A stretch of 34,798 bases of DNA from Euryarchaeota archaeon UBA136 (GTDB taxonomy: Archaea > Thermoplasmatota > Poseidoniia > MGIII > CG-Epi1). The stretch's first letter is position 1; every line of letters starts with the position of its first letter. The notes below the pieces were generated by a model. It searched no databases. It had not been told where the DNA came from and worked only from the letters and a program-made list of their open reading frames with translations. This document shows positions 1 to 7,477 of the stretch, piece by piece. The position numbers and the translations under genes are program-made. The stretch covers positions 1 through 34,798 of the forward strand of contig DAXQ01000067.1 of assembly GCA_002506485.1 (NCBI GenBank). The letters run 5' to 3'.

Positions 1-761
1 AGGCTCTTCGTAGCATCATTCTGAATTGAATGCAACCATCTTTCTGCAAAAGGCAGACCATGATATCTATCCTGAATCTCCATCATCAGTTCCGTTGCCT
101 TCTCATCCCTAATCTTCCGAACTTGTCTAAGATGATAAATATTGGAATTTCGTTTTCCACCTACTCGCCCAGCACCGTCGGTGACAAATGGTTCTATGGC
201 CACAACATCTCCACTTTTCAGTACTGAACCACCTCTTTCTATGACACTTGGTATGGATACGCCACTGTGTAAATTGTATCTTTTTATTCCATGACCGGTC
301 AAATTGGCAATCGGCCTGTAACCGTAGCCTTCAATTGTGTTTTGGACAGCTTGCCCAATAATTCCAACGTTTACACCGGGAGATGCAACTTCTATAGCTG
401 TATTCAGGGCTTCACGTGAGGCCTCAATCATTTTACTGTATTTGTCACTTCCAATCTCGATAGTTAGGGCATTATCACCAATATACCCCTCAATATGTAC
501 ACCTACATCCAGTTTCACCACGTCACCATTATGAAAAATCTCCTTGCTTTTGGTCGATGGTGTCCAGTGTGCACCCACACTGTTAACCGCTAAATTCGTT
601 GGGAATGCTAATTCTCCATTCTTTTCGAACACGAAATTTTCAATGCTTTCAGTTGCATCCAGCATTGACGTTCCCTCTTGAATCAAGGTTTTACCGAAGT
701 TAAGCGCATTACGGGCCAGCTTTCCAGCTTCTTTCCATTTTAAAATCTCTTCAGAATTCAA
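1..761 (-). CDS. map: Methionine aminopeptidase, type II (3' end missing)
   Basis: Removes the initiator methionine from nascent proteins in the cytoplasm. The reverse-strand frame is open to the window edge, giving 253 residues of an expected ~295, so the last ~40 are outside. Pita-bread-fold residues are visible: GAHWTPS with His65, metal ligands Asp85 and Asp96 in KLDVGVHIEGYIGDNA, the ligand His in GHGIKRYNLHSG (~156) and the Glu in AIEPFVTDG (~190). The final Glu ligand lies beyond the edge. I chose a TTG start because it follows a TAA in the same frame and has a strong Shine-Dalgarno GGAGGG five nt upstream. It overlaps the end of the upstream tsaC/sua5-like gene by 11 nt, so the two are probably translationally coupled. 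Confidence 0.93.
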   Translation of the reverse strand, partial: MNSEEILKWKEAGKLARNALNFGKTLIQEGTSMLDATESIENFVFEKNGELAFPTNLAVNSVGAHWTPSTKSKEIFHNGDVVKLDVGVHIEGYIGDNALTIEIGSDKYSKMIEASREALNTAIEVASPGVNVGIIGQAVQNTIEGYGYRPIANLTGHGIKRYNLHSGVSIPSVIERGGSVLKSGDVVAIEPFVTDGAGRVGGKRNSNIYHLRQVRKIRDEKATELMMEIQDRYHGLPFAERWLHSIQNDATKS

Positions 762-1326
762 TTATTCCCTCCAGAATAGACGAGTATAAAGCACCGATGC
801 GCTTTATTTCGGGCTTATCCTGAGTTAGATTAATTATGGTAGATTCGACTCCCATCGGTTTCTCACCATCTAAATATGCGCACTGGGAACCAAATGTCTG
901 CATTGCTTCATCCATGCTCTTGGCAATTTCGGAATTATGCTTATTTGCGCTTGTAGTTATGACCGGACTTTCTTTAGCCAGTTCCAAAGCAGTTCTATTC
1001 GACGGTATTCGGACAGCGATGTTGCCATCTCTGGTTACACCTTTTGCGAAATTACGTTTCGACCTTAGAATCAAAGTTATAGGGCCTGGTAGGAATTCTT
1101 TGATGATTTTCTCGGCTGCTTGGTTTACCTCGCAGTAATTTCCAATGGTTCTACTATTGTTCAGCATTATACTCAGGCCGTCTTCTTTTTTTCCTTTAAC
1201 TTGGAATAATTTTTCCACGGCAGCCTGGTTAAAGGGGTCACATCCCATCCCCCATACGGTATCTGTAGGGTAAACTACGATTCCACCATTCTGGATTTCT
1301 TTTCTAGCTTCTGTGATGGAAATCAT
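751..1326 (-). CDS. Threonylcarbamoyl-AMP synthase (TsaC/Sua5/YrdC family)
   Basis: Makes threonylcarbamoyl-AMP from threonine, bicarbonate and ATP for the t6A37 tRNA modification. The 191-residue protein has the YrdC signature in order: YPTDTVWGMGCD near the N-terminus, KGKKEDGLSIML (the KxR-type nucleotide site, with Lys in place of the usual Arg), PGPITLIL, IAVRIPSN, ITTSANKHN and GVESTII. It ends after the YrdC domain, so it is the short TsaC type and lacks the C-terminal Sua5 domain common in archaea (~340 aa). An AT-rich box centred ~26 nt before the ATG implies its own leaderless promoter, although citrate synthase lies 42 nt upstream on the same strand. Confidence 0.92.
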   Translation of the reverse strand: MISITEARKEIQNGGIVVYPTDTVWGMGCDPFNQAAVEKLFQVKGKKEDGLSIMLNNSRTIGNYCEVNQAAEKIIKEFLPGPITLILRSKRNFAKGVTRDGNIAVRIPSNRTALELAKESPVITTSANKHNSEIAKSMDEAMQTFGSQCAYLDGEKPMGVESTIINLTQDKPEIKRIGALYSSILEGIIEF

Positions 1327-1347
1327 TAAGCTTGCTCAGAAATAGCA

Positions 1348-1356
1348 GTTTTAAGG
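1348..1356 (-). promoter_or_regulatory. TATA box for the TsaC/Sua5 gene
   Basis: On the minus strand it reads CCTTAAAAC, centred about 26 nt before the ATG at 1326, the archaeal TATA spacing for a leaderless transcript. The same nine bases occur in the shared element at 11443-11451. Confidence 0.5.
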
Positions 1357-1368
1357 TTTTTGGATACG

Positions 1369-2511
1369 CTATCTTTGTTCTATAGGCCTAAAGGTTCGAT
1401 CTATAGGCCCCACATATCTGGCTCTGGGTCTGATAAGTCGGTTATTACCATATTGTTCTAATACATGTGCAGTCCAACCAGCTATACGTGACATTGCAAA
1501 GAGGGGAGTAAACAAATCGGTGGGAATCGCAAGCCCATAGAGTAATGGAGCAGAATAGAAGTCGACATTGGTTATTATTGGCTTTCTGGATTTGACCTGT
1601 CTTTCAATTTCTTCAGCGACCTCATACAGAGTCATATCATTTCTCTCTTGCCATAATTGAGTTGCCATTTTCTTCAAGTGTGGTTTTCTGGCATCATCCA
1701 CCTTGTAAACGCGATGTCCAAAACCCATTATCTTCTGTTTTTTCGCAAAGGCATTTTCGATGTAGTCGGAAGCCTTTCCAGGTTTTCCAATCTCTATAAT
1801 CATCTCCATTGCCTTTTCGTTTGCACCACCGTGTAGAGGTCCACTGAGGGTTCCTACTGCAGAGGTAATTGCAGAATGCAGGTTTGCTAACGTACCTGCA
1901 GTCACTCTGGCAGAGAAGGTTGATGCATTAAATCCGTGGTCTGCTAAAAGAATAAGATATAGGTCCAACGCTTCAATCTGGGTCTGACTAGGTTCTTTTC
2001 CAAGCAACATTCTCAGGAAGTCTTCAGCGTGTCCTCTCTTAGGATCGGCCTCTAACAGTGGCAAGCCTTCGCGCAACCTGTGGATCATTGCCACTGCAGT
2101 TGCAATTTGTCCAACCAAACGTAATGCCTTGGGTGGCAGTTCACTGAGTGGTACATTATTTTCGTAATGACCCAGAGCAGAGACTACTGTTCTCAAGGTG
2201 CTCATTGGTGAAGTTTTACCGGCTAGTTCAGTAATCACCTTCTGTATTTCCTTTGGAAGAACTCTGGCCTCACCAATTCGCTCAGTCATGTTTTCCAGTC
2301 GTTCATGGTTAGGCAATTCAGTATCATAGAGCAAGCATATGATTTCTTCAAAAGTAGTGTTGAAAGCCAGGTCATCTATGTTATAACCACAATATCTCAA
2401 AATGCCTTTTTCACCATTTACTGAACTCAGAGACGTATCAGCTGCAACAATCCCTTCTAAACCTTTGACTGGTTCGGGAATTGAATCCTTGTTATCTTTT
2501 GGTAATGACAC
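1369..2511 (-). CDS. gltA: Citrate synthase
   Basis: Condenses acetyl-CoA with oxaloacetate to citrate as the entry step of the TCA cycle. At 380 aa it has the normal length of archaeal/Gram-positive type enzymes. The catalytic residues are visible: His227 in GPLHGGANEKAM, His266 in GFGHRVYK and Asp317 in NVDFYSAP. His192 in DHGFNAS and the C-terminal Arg cluster in NNRLIRPRARYVG match substrate-binding motifs. The start is GTG with a TATA-like box 25 nt upstream and no Shine-Dalgarno, consistent with a leaderless mRNA. 2-Methylcitrate synthase has the same fold and cannot be excluded, but nothing of a methylcitrate cycle is nearby. Confidence 0.95.
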   Translation of the reverse strand: MSLPKDNKDSIPEPVKGLEGIVAADTSLSSVNGEKGILRYCGYNIDDLAFNTTFEEIICLLYDTELPNHERLENMTERIGEARVLPKEIQKVITELAGKTSPMSTLRTVVSALGHYENNVPLSELPPKALRLVGQIATAVAMIHRLREGLPLLEADPKRGHAEDFLRMLLGKEPSQTQIEALDLYLILLADHGFNASTFSARVTAGTLANLHSAITSAVGTLSGPLHGGANEKAMEMIIEIGKPGKASDYIENAFAKKQKIMGFGHRVYKVDDARKPHLKKMATQLWQERNDMTLYEVAEEIERQVKSRKPIITNVDFYSAPLLYGLAIPTDLFTPLFAMSRIAGWTAHVLEQYGNNRLIRPRARYVGPIDRTFRPIEQR

Positions 2512-2531
2512 ATCAAAACATTAGGGAGTGC

Positions 2532-2540
2532 AATATTTAG
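2532..2540 (-). promoter_or_regulatory. TATA box for citrate synthase
   Basis: The minus strand reads CTAAATATT, about 25 nt before the GTG start at 2511. There is no ribosome-binding site in the leader, which fits leaderless initiation. Confidence 0.5.
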
Positions 2541-2553
2541 CATTTGCCGAATT

Positions 2554-2895
2554 TCAGTCATTTTTGTATTCAGTCACACGGATTCCAAAATCACCCATTA
2601 TTGCAGGCCTTTTCATTATTTTCTTCATTTTCTGGTTGAATGCAGTTTCTAGGTCCACTTTCATGGCAATGGCGTGTCCAATTATCAATATTAGCAGGTC
2701 GGCTAACTCTTCAGCCTTTTCAGAATCAGGTTTACCTTTAGTGAAACACTCCGCAAATTCACCTAGTTCTTCAACTGTAAGTAAAATTCGATAGGCCATA
2801 TCATGTCCTTTGTTCGTTTTTTCATGGAAACTATGCTTGTCGTGGAATTCCTGAACTTTAGCTAACATTTCAGAGTAGGTCTGACTCATAGACAC
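2554..2895 (-). CDS. MazG-like nucleotide pyrophosphohydrolase
   Basis: A 113-residue all-alpha NTP pyrophosphatase, probably a house-cleaning enzyme that hydrolyses non-canonical or excess (d)NTPs to the monophosphate. The metal-binding ExxE...ExxD signature is present: EELGEFAEC and, ~26 residues later, EELADLLILI, followed by an amphipathic helix ending in KMKKIMKRP. Single-domain length matches MazG-like/dCTPase-type proteins, not the double-domain MazG. The annotated start is GTG, but an ATG two codons in (2889) is as likely. It is the first gene of the leftward group that includes citrate synthase. The exact nucleotide substrate cannot be read from sequence. Confidence 0.8.
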   Translation of the reverse strand: MSMSQTYSEMLAKVQEFHDKHSFHEKTNKGHDMAYRILLTVEELGEFAECFTKGKPDSEKAEELADLLILIIGHAIAMKVDLETAFNQKMKKIMKRPAIMGDFGIRVTEYKND

Positions 2896-2994
2896 AGGTA
2901 GGCACTGGACTTTGTTACTCTTTCTGCTAATTTTTCTGGATAGATAGCAGAATTATAGGAAACTATTATGATGGTTCCCCCACTATAATAAAAC

Positions 2995-4584
2995 GTGAGA
3001 TTTGGTGTGCGGGCGATAGCTATCTGCCTCATCCTCTGTGCAAGTAGCTTTTCTGGCTGTCTTGAGGATGAGAGGGTAAAGCTACCTCCGCCTGAGGAAC
3101 CTTCTCTTCCTGATGGAACATTTGTTACGGGGCCAGATGGTCTAGAAATAGAGGGTGAACCTCTACCCATGAATTTTGTTTTCAGTGATGTGGGTGAAGA
3201 AGGAGCTGAACCCAGTATAGGAGTTACTTCGAGCGGATGTATATTTTTCATAGCATTCGAGAAACCGATGCGCTCATGCGATCATGGTGAAACATGGGTA
3301 GATACAAGCGATATTACACAAGCGTTCTTTACCAACGACCCATATGGCTGGGTTGACCCAATCACGGATCGAGTATTCAATATCCATATGATGGGGCTTT
3401 GGACCACTTGGATTGGGTGGTCTGATGATGATGGTGAAACGTGGTTATCTAATCCTCATGATTCTGGATCAGTACCCATAAACGACCATATCAAACTCGG
3501 TTCAGGGCCATGGACTGATGACGGATATGGGATAGGAGGAGGAATCTCTTCAAATGTTTATGAGACTGCAGTATATTTCTGTTTTAACAAACTACTCTAT
3601 ATTTCCTGTTACACCAGTTATGATGGAGGTGCTACATTTGAAGCCGGAGGAGACATAGTAGGTTTAGCTACCACTAATGGAGGATTACATGGTGCTATTA
3701 CTACTGCACCAGATGGTACTGTATATTTACCTCCCAGAGTTGCAACACCTGCAATCATTTTTTCCAAGGATAATGGTCTTAGCTGGGAAGAACGCACGAT
3801 GGGAGAGGACGTAGGCACACCAAATCCTCGTAAGAATGGAGAAGTTGCTACGGACACCGAGTCGAATGCTTACAATGTGTGGGTTGGTGCTGATCAAGGC
3901 GTCTATATGTCGCGTAGTATAGACTCAGGCAACACATGGGAGCAAACAAGTATCAGAATCAGTCCCATAGAAGTAATCTCAGCGACATTCCCTCATACCT
4001 CTGCTGGAGACCCTGGACGAATTGCAATTACCTACCTTGGAAGCGAGAATGCTAGTGCGCTAGGTCAGCCTAATATCGATGGGGAACCATGGGACGGTAA
4101 CGCACACTATGCACCATCTAACGTGAGTCACTATCTCTATGTTACCTACAGTCTAAATGCATTAGACCCTGAGCCCGTATTCTACACCCAGAGAGTTTCG
4201 GCAGACCCTGTCCAAGTTGGCAGTATATGTCTAAACAGTGGTGATTGCCGTGATATCGGAGGTTCAAACCGCAATCTTCTGGATTTCAATGACCTTCATA
4301 TAGATCTGGAAGGGCGAGTCTACATTGGCTTTGCAGATGGATGTACTGGAACTTGTGCAACCGGAAATAACACCACTCCAGAGAATTCTCGGAGTAGACA
4401 AGGGTCAGTGTACTACCTAGAAAGCGGCCCTAGTCTCTATGAATCTGTGGAAGAACTGACCGCCTTCGACTCATCCTATGCTGATGATTTTGGGGAGCCG
4501 ATTCTTAGAATTCTTCCCGTTTCGTTTGCAACCTTCGTTGTTGTCCCTTCGTTAAGGGGATTCCGAAGAAGGTCTCTACTTTGA
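2995..4584 (+). CDS. Secreted Asp-box (BNR/sialidase-like) lipoprotein
   Basis: A 529-residue exported protein of unknown substrate. A GTG start gives a short basic n-region, a hydrophobic stretch and a lipobox-like FSGC (Cys22), so it is probably lipid-anchored. The body carries five Asp boxes (S/TxDxGxTW type): CDHGETW, DDDGETW, YDGGATF, KDNGLSW and IDSGNTW, the hallmark of beta-propellers of the sialidase/BNR superfamily. Catalytic sialidase residues could not be confirmed, so it may bind rather than cleave. The C-terminus (ILPVSF, hydrophobic run, FRRRSLL) resembles the tails of the surface proteins ending at 23445 and 30970. Its 3' end overlaps the convergent asparagine-synthase-like gene by 9 nt. 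A weak TATA-like ACTATTAT lies ~28 nt upstream. Confidence 0.75.
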   Translation: MRFGVRAIAICLILCASSFSGCLEDERVKLPPPEEPSLPDGTFVTGPDGLEIEGEPLPMNFVFSDVGEEGAEPSIGVTSSGCIFFIAFEKPMRSCDHGETWVDTSDITQAFFTNDPYGWVDPITDRVFNIHMMGLWTTWIGWSDDDGETWLSNPHDSGSVPINDHIKLGSGPWTDDGYGIGGGISSNVYETAVYFCFNKLLYISCYTSYDGGATFEAGGDIVGLATTNGGLHGAITTAPDGTVYLPPRVATPAIIFSKDNGLSWEERTMGEDVGTPNPRKNGEVATDTESNAYNVWVGADQGVYMSRSIDSGNTWEQTSIRISPIEVISATFPHTSAGDPGRIAITYLGSENASALGQPNIDGEPWDGNAHYAPSNVSHYLYVTYSLNALDPEPVFYTQRVSADPVQVGSICLNSGDCRDIGGSNRNLLDFNDLHIDLEGRVYIGFADGCTGTCATGNNTTPENSRSRQGSVYYLESGPSLYESVEELTAFDSSYADDFGEPILRILPVSFATFVVVPSLRGFRRRSLL

Positions 4585-5496
4585 AACCTTTTCGGCCACA
4601 GATACACAAGCCATAAAATCTTCAGCTGTTTCCCTCAAACTTCCTAGATTTGGCGCTTTGATGACTGCGTAGAGGATATTTTCTTGAACATTTGTCTCAA
4701 CCCAACCCCTGTTCTCAGGTTCAGTGGCCATAATTACAGAATTGGCTATATCTGAGGTTTCAAATTCAAATTCAAATTCGATTCTGTGTTTCATTAGTGA
4801 TTTTATAGCTTTTTGACTTCCACTGCCGTACTGGGCAGCCTTCTTTTTTCTCTGGGCTATTTCCTTAGGCAGTCCCATTTCCAAAGCAGCTTTTCTCAAA
4901 GGTTCCTTTCCAACTTTTCCAACTCTTTCTTTTGGGCTATATTTTCCAGCGGCCTTAATGACTGATTCTGCGAGATAGGGGCATGCCAGTTCCAACCCAA
5001 ATTCCTTCGTTATCTTATTCTCTCTATCAGGCAGTCTTTTCACTAAATCAGATACTTCTTTCTCAAGATCATATTCTGCATCTTCAGTCCTGAAACGGGC
5101 ATACCCTCCAAATAGTTCATCGGCCCCTTGCCCACACATTAGAATAGAATTATCAGAATTCTTGGCTGCAATCCAGAAGGGAAGCATGAATTCGACCTCG
5201 ATAGAGCTAAGATTCAGGCACTTCTGCATCTCCATTCCCTCCGTAATCATATCCTTGGGTTCAACTTCGATTACTTTCAATTCCATATCAATCAATTCCG
5301 AAGCACTTCTGGCAGCTTTCAGATCGTGTGCATCTGGAATTCCAACAGCAATCAGTTCAACATCACAATATTTCTGCGCCAGAAAGGCTATCAATGTGGA
5401 ATCGATTCCTCCAGAGAATGAAACTGATATCCTACCTTTGCAACAGTCTTTTACAGATAGTTCAATCGAATCACAGAGCTTTGCTAGCCTCCTCAT
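4576..5496 (-). CDS. Asparagine-synthase C-domain protein lacking the glutaminase domain
   Basis: An ATP-pyrophosphatase (PP-loop) amidotransferase-type synthetase. VSFSGGIDSTLIAF near residue 30 is the PP-loop, and LMCGQGADELFGGYARFR is the second nucleotide/aspartate-site motif of asparagine synthetase B. Full-length AsnB (~500-600 aa) begins with a Cys2 glutamine amidotransferase domain. This 306-aa protein starts directly with the synthetase half, so it must use free ammonia, a separate glutaminase or a different nucleophile. Its ATG follows the TBP stop codon with no base between (TAG then ATG), so the two are cotranscribed and probably coupled. Product and substrate are inferred only from family. 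Confidence 0.8.
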   Translation of the reverse strand: MRRLAKLCDSIELSVKDCCKGRISVSFSGGIDSTLIAFLAQKYCDVELIAVGIPDAHDLKAARSASELIDMELKVIEVEPKDMITEGMEMQKCLNLSSIEVEFMLPFWIAAKNSDNSILMCGQGADELFGGYARFRTEDAEYDLEKEVSDLVKRLPDRENKITKEFGLELACPYLAESVIKAAGKYSPKERVGKVGKEPLRKAALEMGLPKEIAQRKKKAAQYGSGSQKAIKSLMKHRIEFEFEFETSDIANSVIMATEPENRGWVETNVQENILYAVIKAPNLGSLRETAEDFMACVSVAEKVSK

Positions 5497-6048
5497 CTAG
5501 GAGTCAACGCTGATATCGTTTAGAAATTTTTCCAGTTGATTCAGAGCCTTCTTGGCTTTTCCCACACTTATTACATCTGTGACTATCAAGACCCCTGACT
5601 GGAAAAGAATAAAACTGGATTGTGGATCATTCATCCTTATGACTAGTCCTTTGAATTTGGTTGGTTCATACTCCGAACCAGGTATTGCCAGAGCTATTGC
5701 CTGCAAATCAAACACCCGGCCTAAATTCGCTTTGGCAACTACATTTTCTAATTTTATGGCTCTTTTCATGTTAACTTTTGGATCAACTGTTTTAACCATT
5801 TTCTTCAGGGATTCCATGACCTGACGACCTTCTTCTAAAGAACCGATTCCAGTAACCAGAATCTTACCATTCCCAAACAGGACTCCTGCAGCCCTTTTAT
5901 TTCCACCAGCATCAACCTCTACAATTACAGATGGATCTCCAGAACCAGAGTACCTAGCGTGTGGCATTTCCGTCGCTAACTGTATCAGTTCAACCTTTTT
6001 CCCAAGATGAGAGGCGGCAATAACATTCTCAATTTTCAGGTCTGTCAC
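5497..6048 (-). CDS. tbp: TATA-box-binding protein (divergent)
   Basis: General transcription factor that binds the promoter TATA box and recruits TFB and RNA polymerase. The 183-residue chain consists of the two TBP direct repeats (about 4-88 and 98-177). The minor-groove Asn and Thr contacts are kept in both halves: Asn8/Thr66 and Asn102/Thr157 (IENVIA, LENVVA, ILVTG, LIVTD). Of the four DNA-kinking Phe positions, Phe58, Phe132 and Phe149 are present. The first (yeast Phe99 equivalent) is Asp38 in YSGSGDPSV. The GTG start lies ~26 nt from a TATA box that is flanked by a perfect inverted repeat. It is followed without a gap by the asparagine-synthase-like gene. It may be the sole TBP or a specialised paralogue. 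Confidence 0.9.
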   Translation of the reverse strand: MTDLKIENVIAASHLGKKVELIQLATEMPHARYSGSGDPSVIVEVDAGGNKRAAGVLFGNGKILVTGIGSLEEGRQVMESLKKMVKTVDPKVNMKRAIKLENVVAKANLGRVFDLQAIALAIPGSEYEPTKFKGLVIRMNDPQSSFILFQSGVLIVTDVISVGKAKKALNQLEKFLNDISVDS

Positions 6049-6062
6049 GACAAGTTCAAAAC

Positions 6063-6084
6063 GGGTAAGTTTAATAGCTTACCC
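6063..6084 (-). promoter_or_regulatory. TBP promoter: TATA box inside a perfect 7-bp inverted repeat
   Basis: Arms GGGTAAG (6063-6069) and CTTACCC (6078-6084) enclose an 8-nt spacer that reads CTATTAAA on the minus strand. The centre is 25.5 nt from the tbp GTG, the exact TATA position for a leaderless transcript. The repeat therefore coincides with the core promoter and could be an operator, for example for autorepression. It starts 3 nt outside the tbp leader side of the dph2 stop codon, so a terminator stem for dph2 is an alternative, but no T-tract follows. Confidence 0.55.
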
Positions 6085-6086
6085 TT

Positions 6087-7091
6087 TCACGCAAATTCAT
6101 CGAATGGATAGGGCTCAGCTTCCCTTTTACCCATTAAGATTTGCACTTCTGGAACCGTTAGCAATGGTATTGGCCAGGTAGGCCCATCCTCAATTGCCAA
6201 TCTTGGGCAAGCGGTGATGACCGCGGCTTCTATGCCCATTCCCAGAAGTTGTTCATGCGACTGGTGAATACTTCCAATCATCATTGCTTCTCTACCATCC
6301 GAAGTCAATAAATCAGCTATTTTATCAGCCAGGTCAATTCTCTTCTGACCAATCTGGTTGGAGAATAGTATGGCCCATCTCCGCGCATCTTTAGCTACGG
6401 ATATGGCCGCATAGCGCTGTTTAAGGAATGGTTTTGCGTCTGCTTCTGTAACCTCACTACTGTGTGGGTCGATACAGGCCACTTTTTTACCGGTGGAAAG
6501 AGCTACAGTGAGTGGGTGAAACAATCCGGTTCCAATGTACAGGTACCCGTCAACGTCCAATTTTCTGGCCGCAGAAGAATTACAGCCTAATAATTGTCCG
6601 GCTGCGGCGAGCCTTGGTCCGCCGGTGGTCACGCTTGTGTCTAATCCAGATTTTTCTAATTCCTTTCCAGCTTCATCAATCATGTGTAAATGCTGTGCGG
6701 TCGTTACAATTCCGATTTTTGAAGGAAGTATTTCCTTGATTTTACTTATTCCTTCTTTGCTCAGATTCAGTTCACCCGTATGCCTGACTGGCACAAAATA
6801 GGTAGGAACGGCGTAAAATTCGGAGTGATAAGGCATCGGCAAATGTCCCATGTGAATGAGGGCATCAGCCCCAATCTCCTCCAGTGGCCGGTCCGCCAGA
6901 TCACAGGCACCGTAGGTCGGTTCTCCCCACAAAACAATCTTCGCTCCAGTAAGTTCCCTCACTCTCTCAACGATCTGGTGGGCTCTGGGTTTCAGTCCTT
7001 CAGGTACCTGAATACCTATCCGTTTCTTGCTCTGTAGTTTCAGGCAAACTTCTTCGATTCCAGATTCCCAGTCGAATTTGACTTTAGTCAT
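6087..7091 (-). CDS. dph2: Diphthamide biosynthesis enzyme Dph2 (radical 3-amino-3-carboxypropyl transferase)
   Basis: Transfers the 3-amino-3-carboxypropyl group of S-adenosylmethionine to the target histidine of elongation factor 2, the first step of diphthamide synthesis, using a [4Fe-4S] cluster. The 334-residue length is normal for archaeal Dph2. The three cluster cysteines, which come from three separate domains in this family, are recognisable as Cys63 (PTYGACDLAD), Cys170 (LLGCNSSAA) and Cys295 (TACPRLAIED). N-terminal VPEGLKPRA is also typical. An AT-rich box lies ~33 nt upstream of the ATG. It precedes tbp on the same strand with a 38-nt gap holding the tbp promoter. Confidence 0.95.
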   Translation of the reverse strand: MTKVKFDWESGIEEVCLKLQSKKRIGIQVPEGLKPRAHQIVERVRELTGAKIVLWGEPTYGACDLADRPLEEIGADALIHMGHLPMPYHSEFYAVPTYFVPVRHTGELNLSKEGISKIKEILPSKIGIVTTAQHLHMIDEAGKELEKSGLDTSVTTGGPRLAAAGQLLGCNSSAARKLDVDGYLYIGTGLFHPLTVALSTGKKVACIDPHSSEVTEADAKPFLKQRYAAISVAKDARRWAILFSNQIGQKRIDLADKIADLLTSDGREAMMIGSIHQSHEQLLGMGIEAAVITACPRLAIEDGPTWPIPLLTVPEVQILMGKREAEPYPFDEFA

Positions 7092-7120
7092 TTGCTAATC
7101 CGAAGCCTTCTTGGGGTGGA

Positions 7121-7130
7121 TATAATAATG
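7121..7130 (-). promoter_or_regulatory. TATA box for dph2
   Basis: The minus strand reads CATTATTATA about 33 nt before the dph2 ATG at 7091, leaving room for a leader of only a few nucleotides. Confidence 0.4.
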
Positions 7131-7138
7131 ACGTTTGA

Positions 7139-7477
7139 TCATTTCAGTTCAATCAGGTTAAGGCCCAGTAGAGTTTCCAGAAAGATCTGCACCCTGTCCG
7201 GGGCGGGAGCGACCTCCTCTCCGAATTTTTCATCGAACTTGTGTACTACGTCTGCCACAGTGTTCTCCCCATCACACATTTCCCAGATGTATGACGAGAA
7301 TTTGTCCAATGGTCGCCTGACCTCCTCCGGCCCTCCTATCCTGCTCTGGAGCCATTTCTCCATTTTCCCGAATTTTTTGGGATAGGTGATAACGACTATT
7401 TCGTTCTCGTGGAACCATTTCACCTCCTTATTATCGGTACGACAGGGTTTACGGCCTAGAATGTCATTCTTGTTCAC
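7139..7477 (-). CDS. PqqD-like (RRE-fold) protein
   Basis: A 112-residue protein whose second half fits the PqqD family: RRPLDKFSSYIWEMCDGENT, then TVADVVHKFDEKF, then a C-terminal helix ending FLETLLGLNLIELK. PqqD-like domains are winged-helix peptide-binding modules that present precursor peptides to radical-SAM or other modifying enzymes. No such enzyme is in the window, so the role here is unknown. The frame is open further upstream, but I take the GTG at 7477 because its GTGA overlaps the stop codon of the 57-aa membrane protein gene. The longer version would begin inside that gene with cysteine-rich, non-family sequence. Confidence 0.65.
   Translation of the reverse strand: MNKNDILGRKPCRTDNKEVKWFHENEIVVITYPKKFGKMEKWLQSRIGGPEEVRRPLDKFSSYIWEMCDGENTVADVVHKFDEKFGEEVAPAPDRVQIFLETLLGLNLIELK

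Noticed and set aside
2886..3251. 121-aa frame on minus strand across the divergent promoter region
   Set aside because: Low-complexity Pro/Ser/Gly content, antisense to the signal peptide of the Asp-box lipoprotein; no initiation signal.
6063..6084. Intrinsic-type terminator hairpin for dph2
   Set aside because: No T-tract follows on the transcribed strand and the centre coincides with the tbp TATA position; kept as a promoter element instead.
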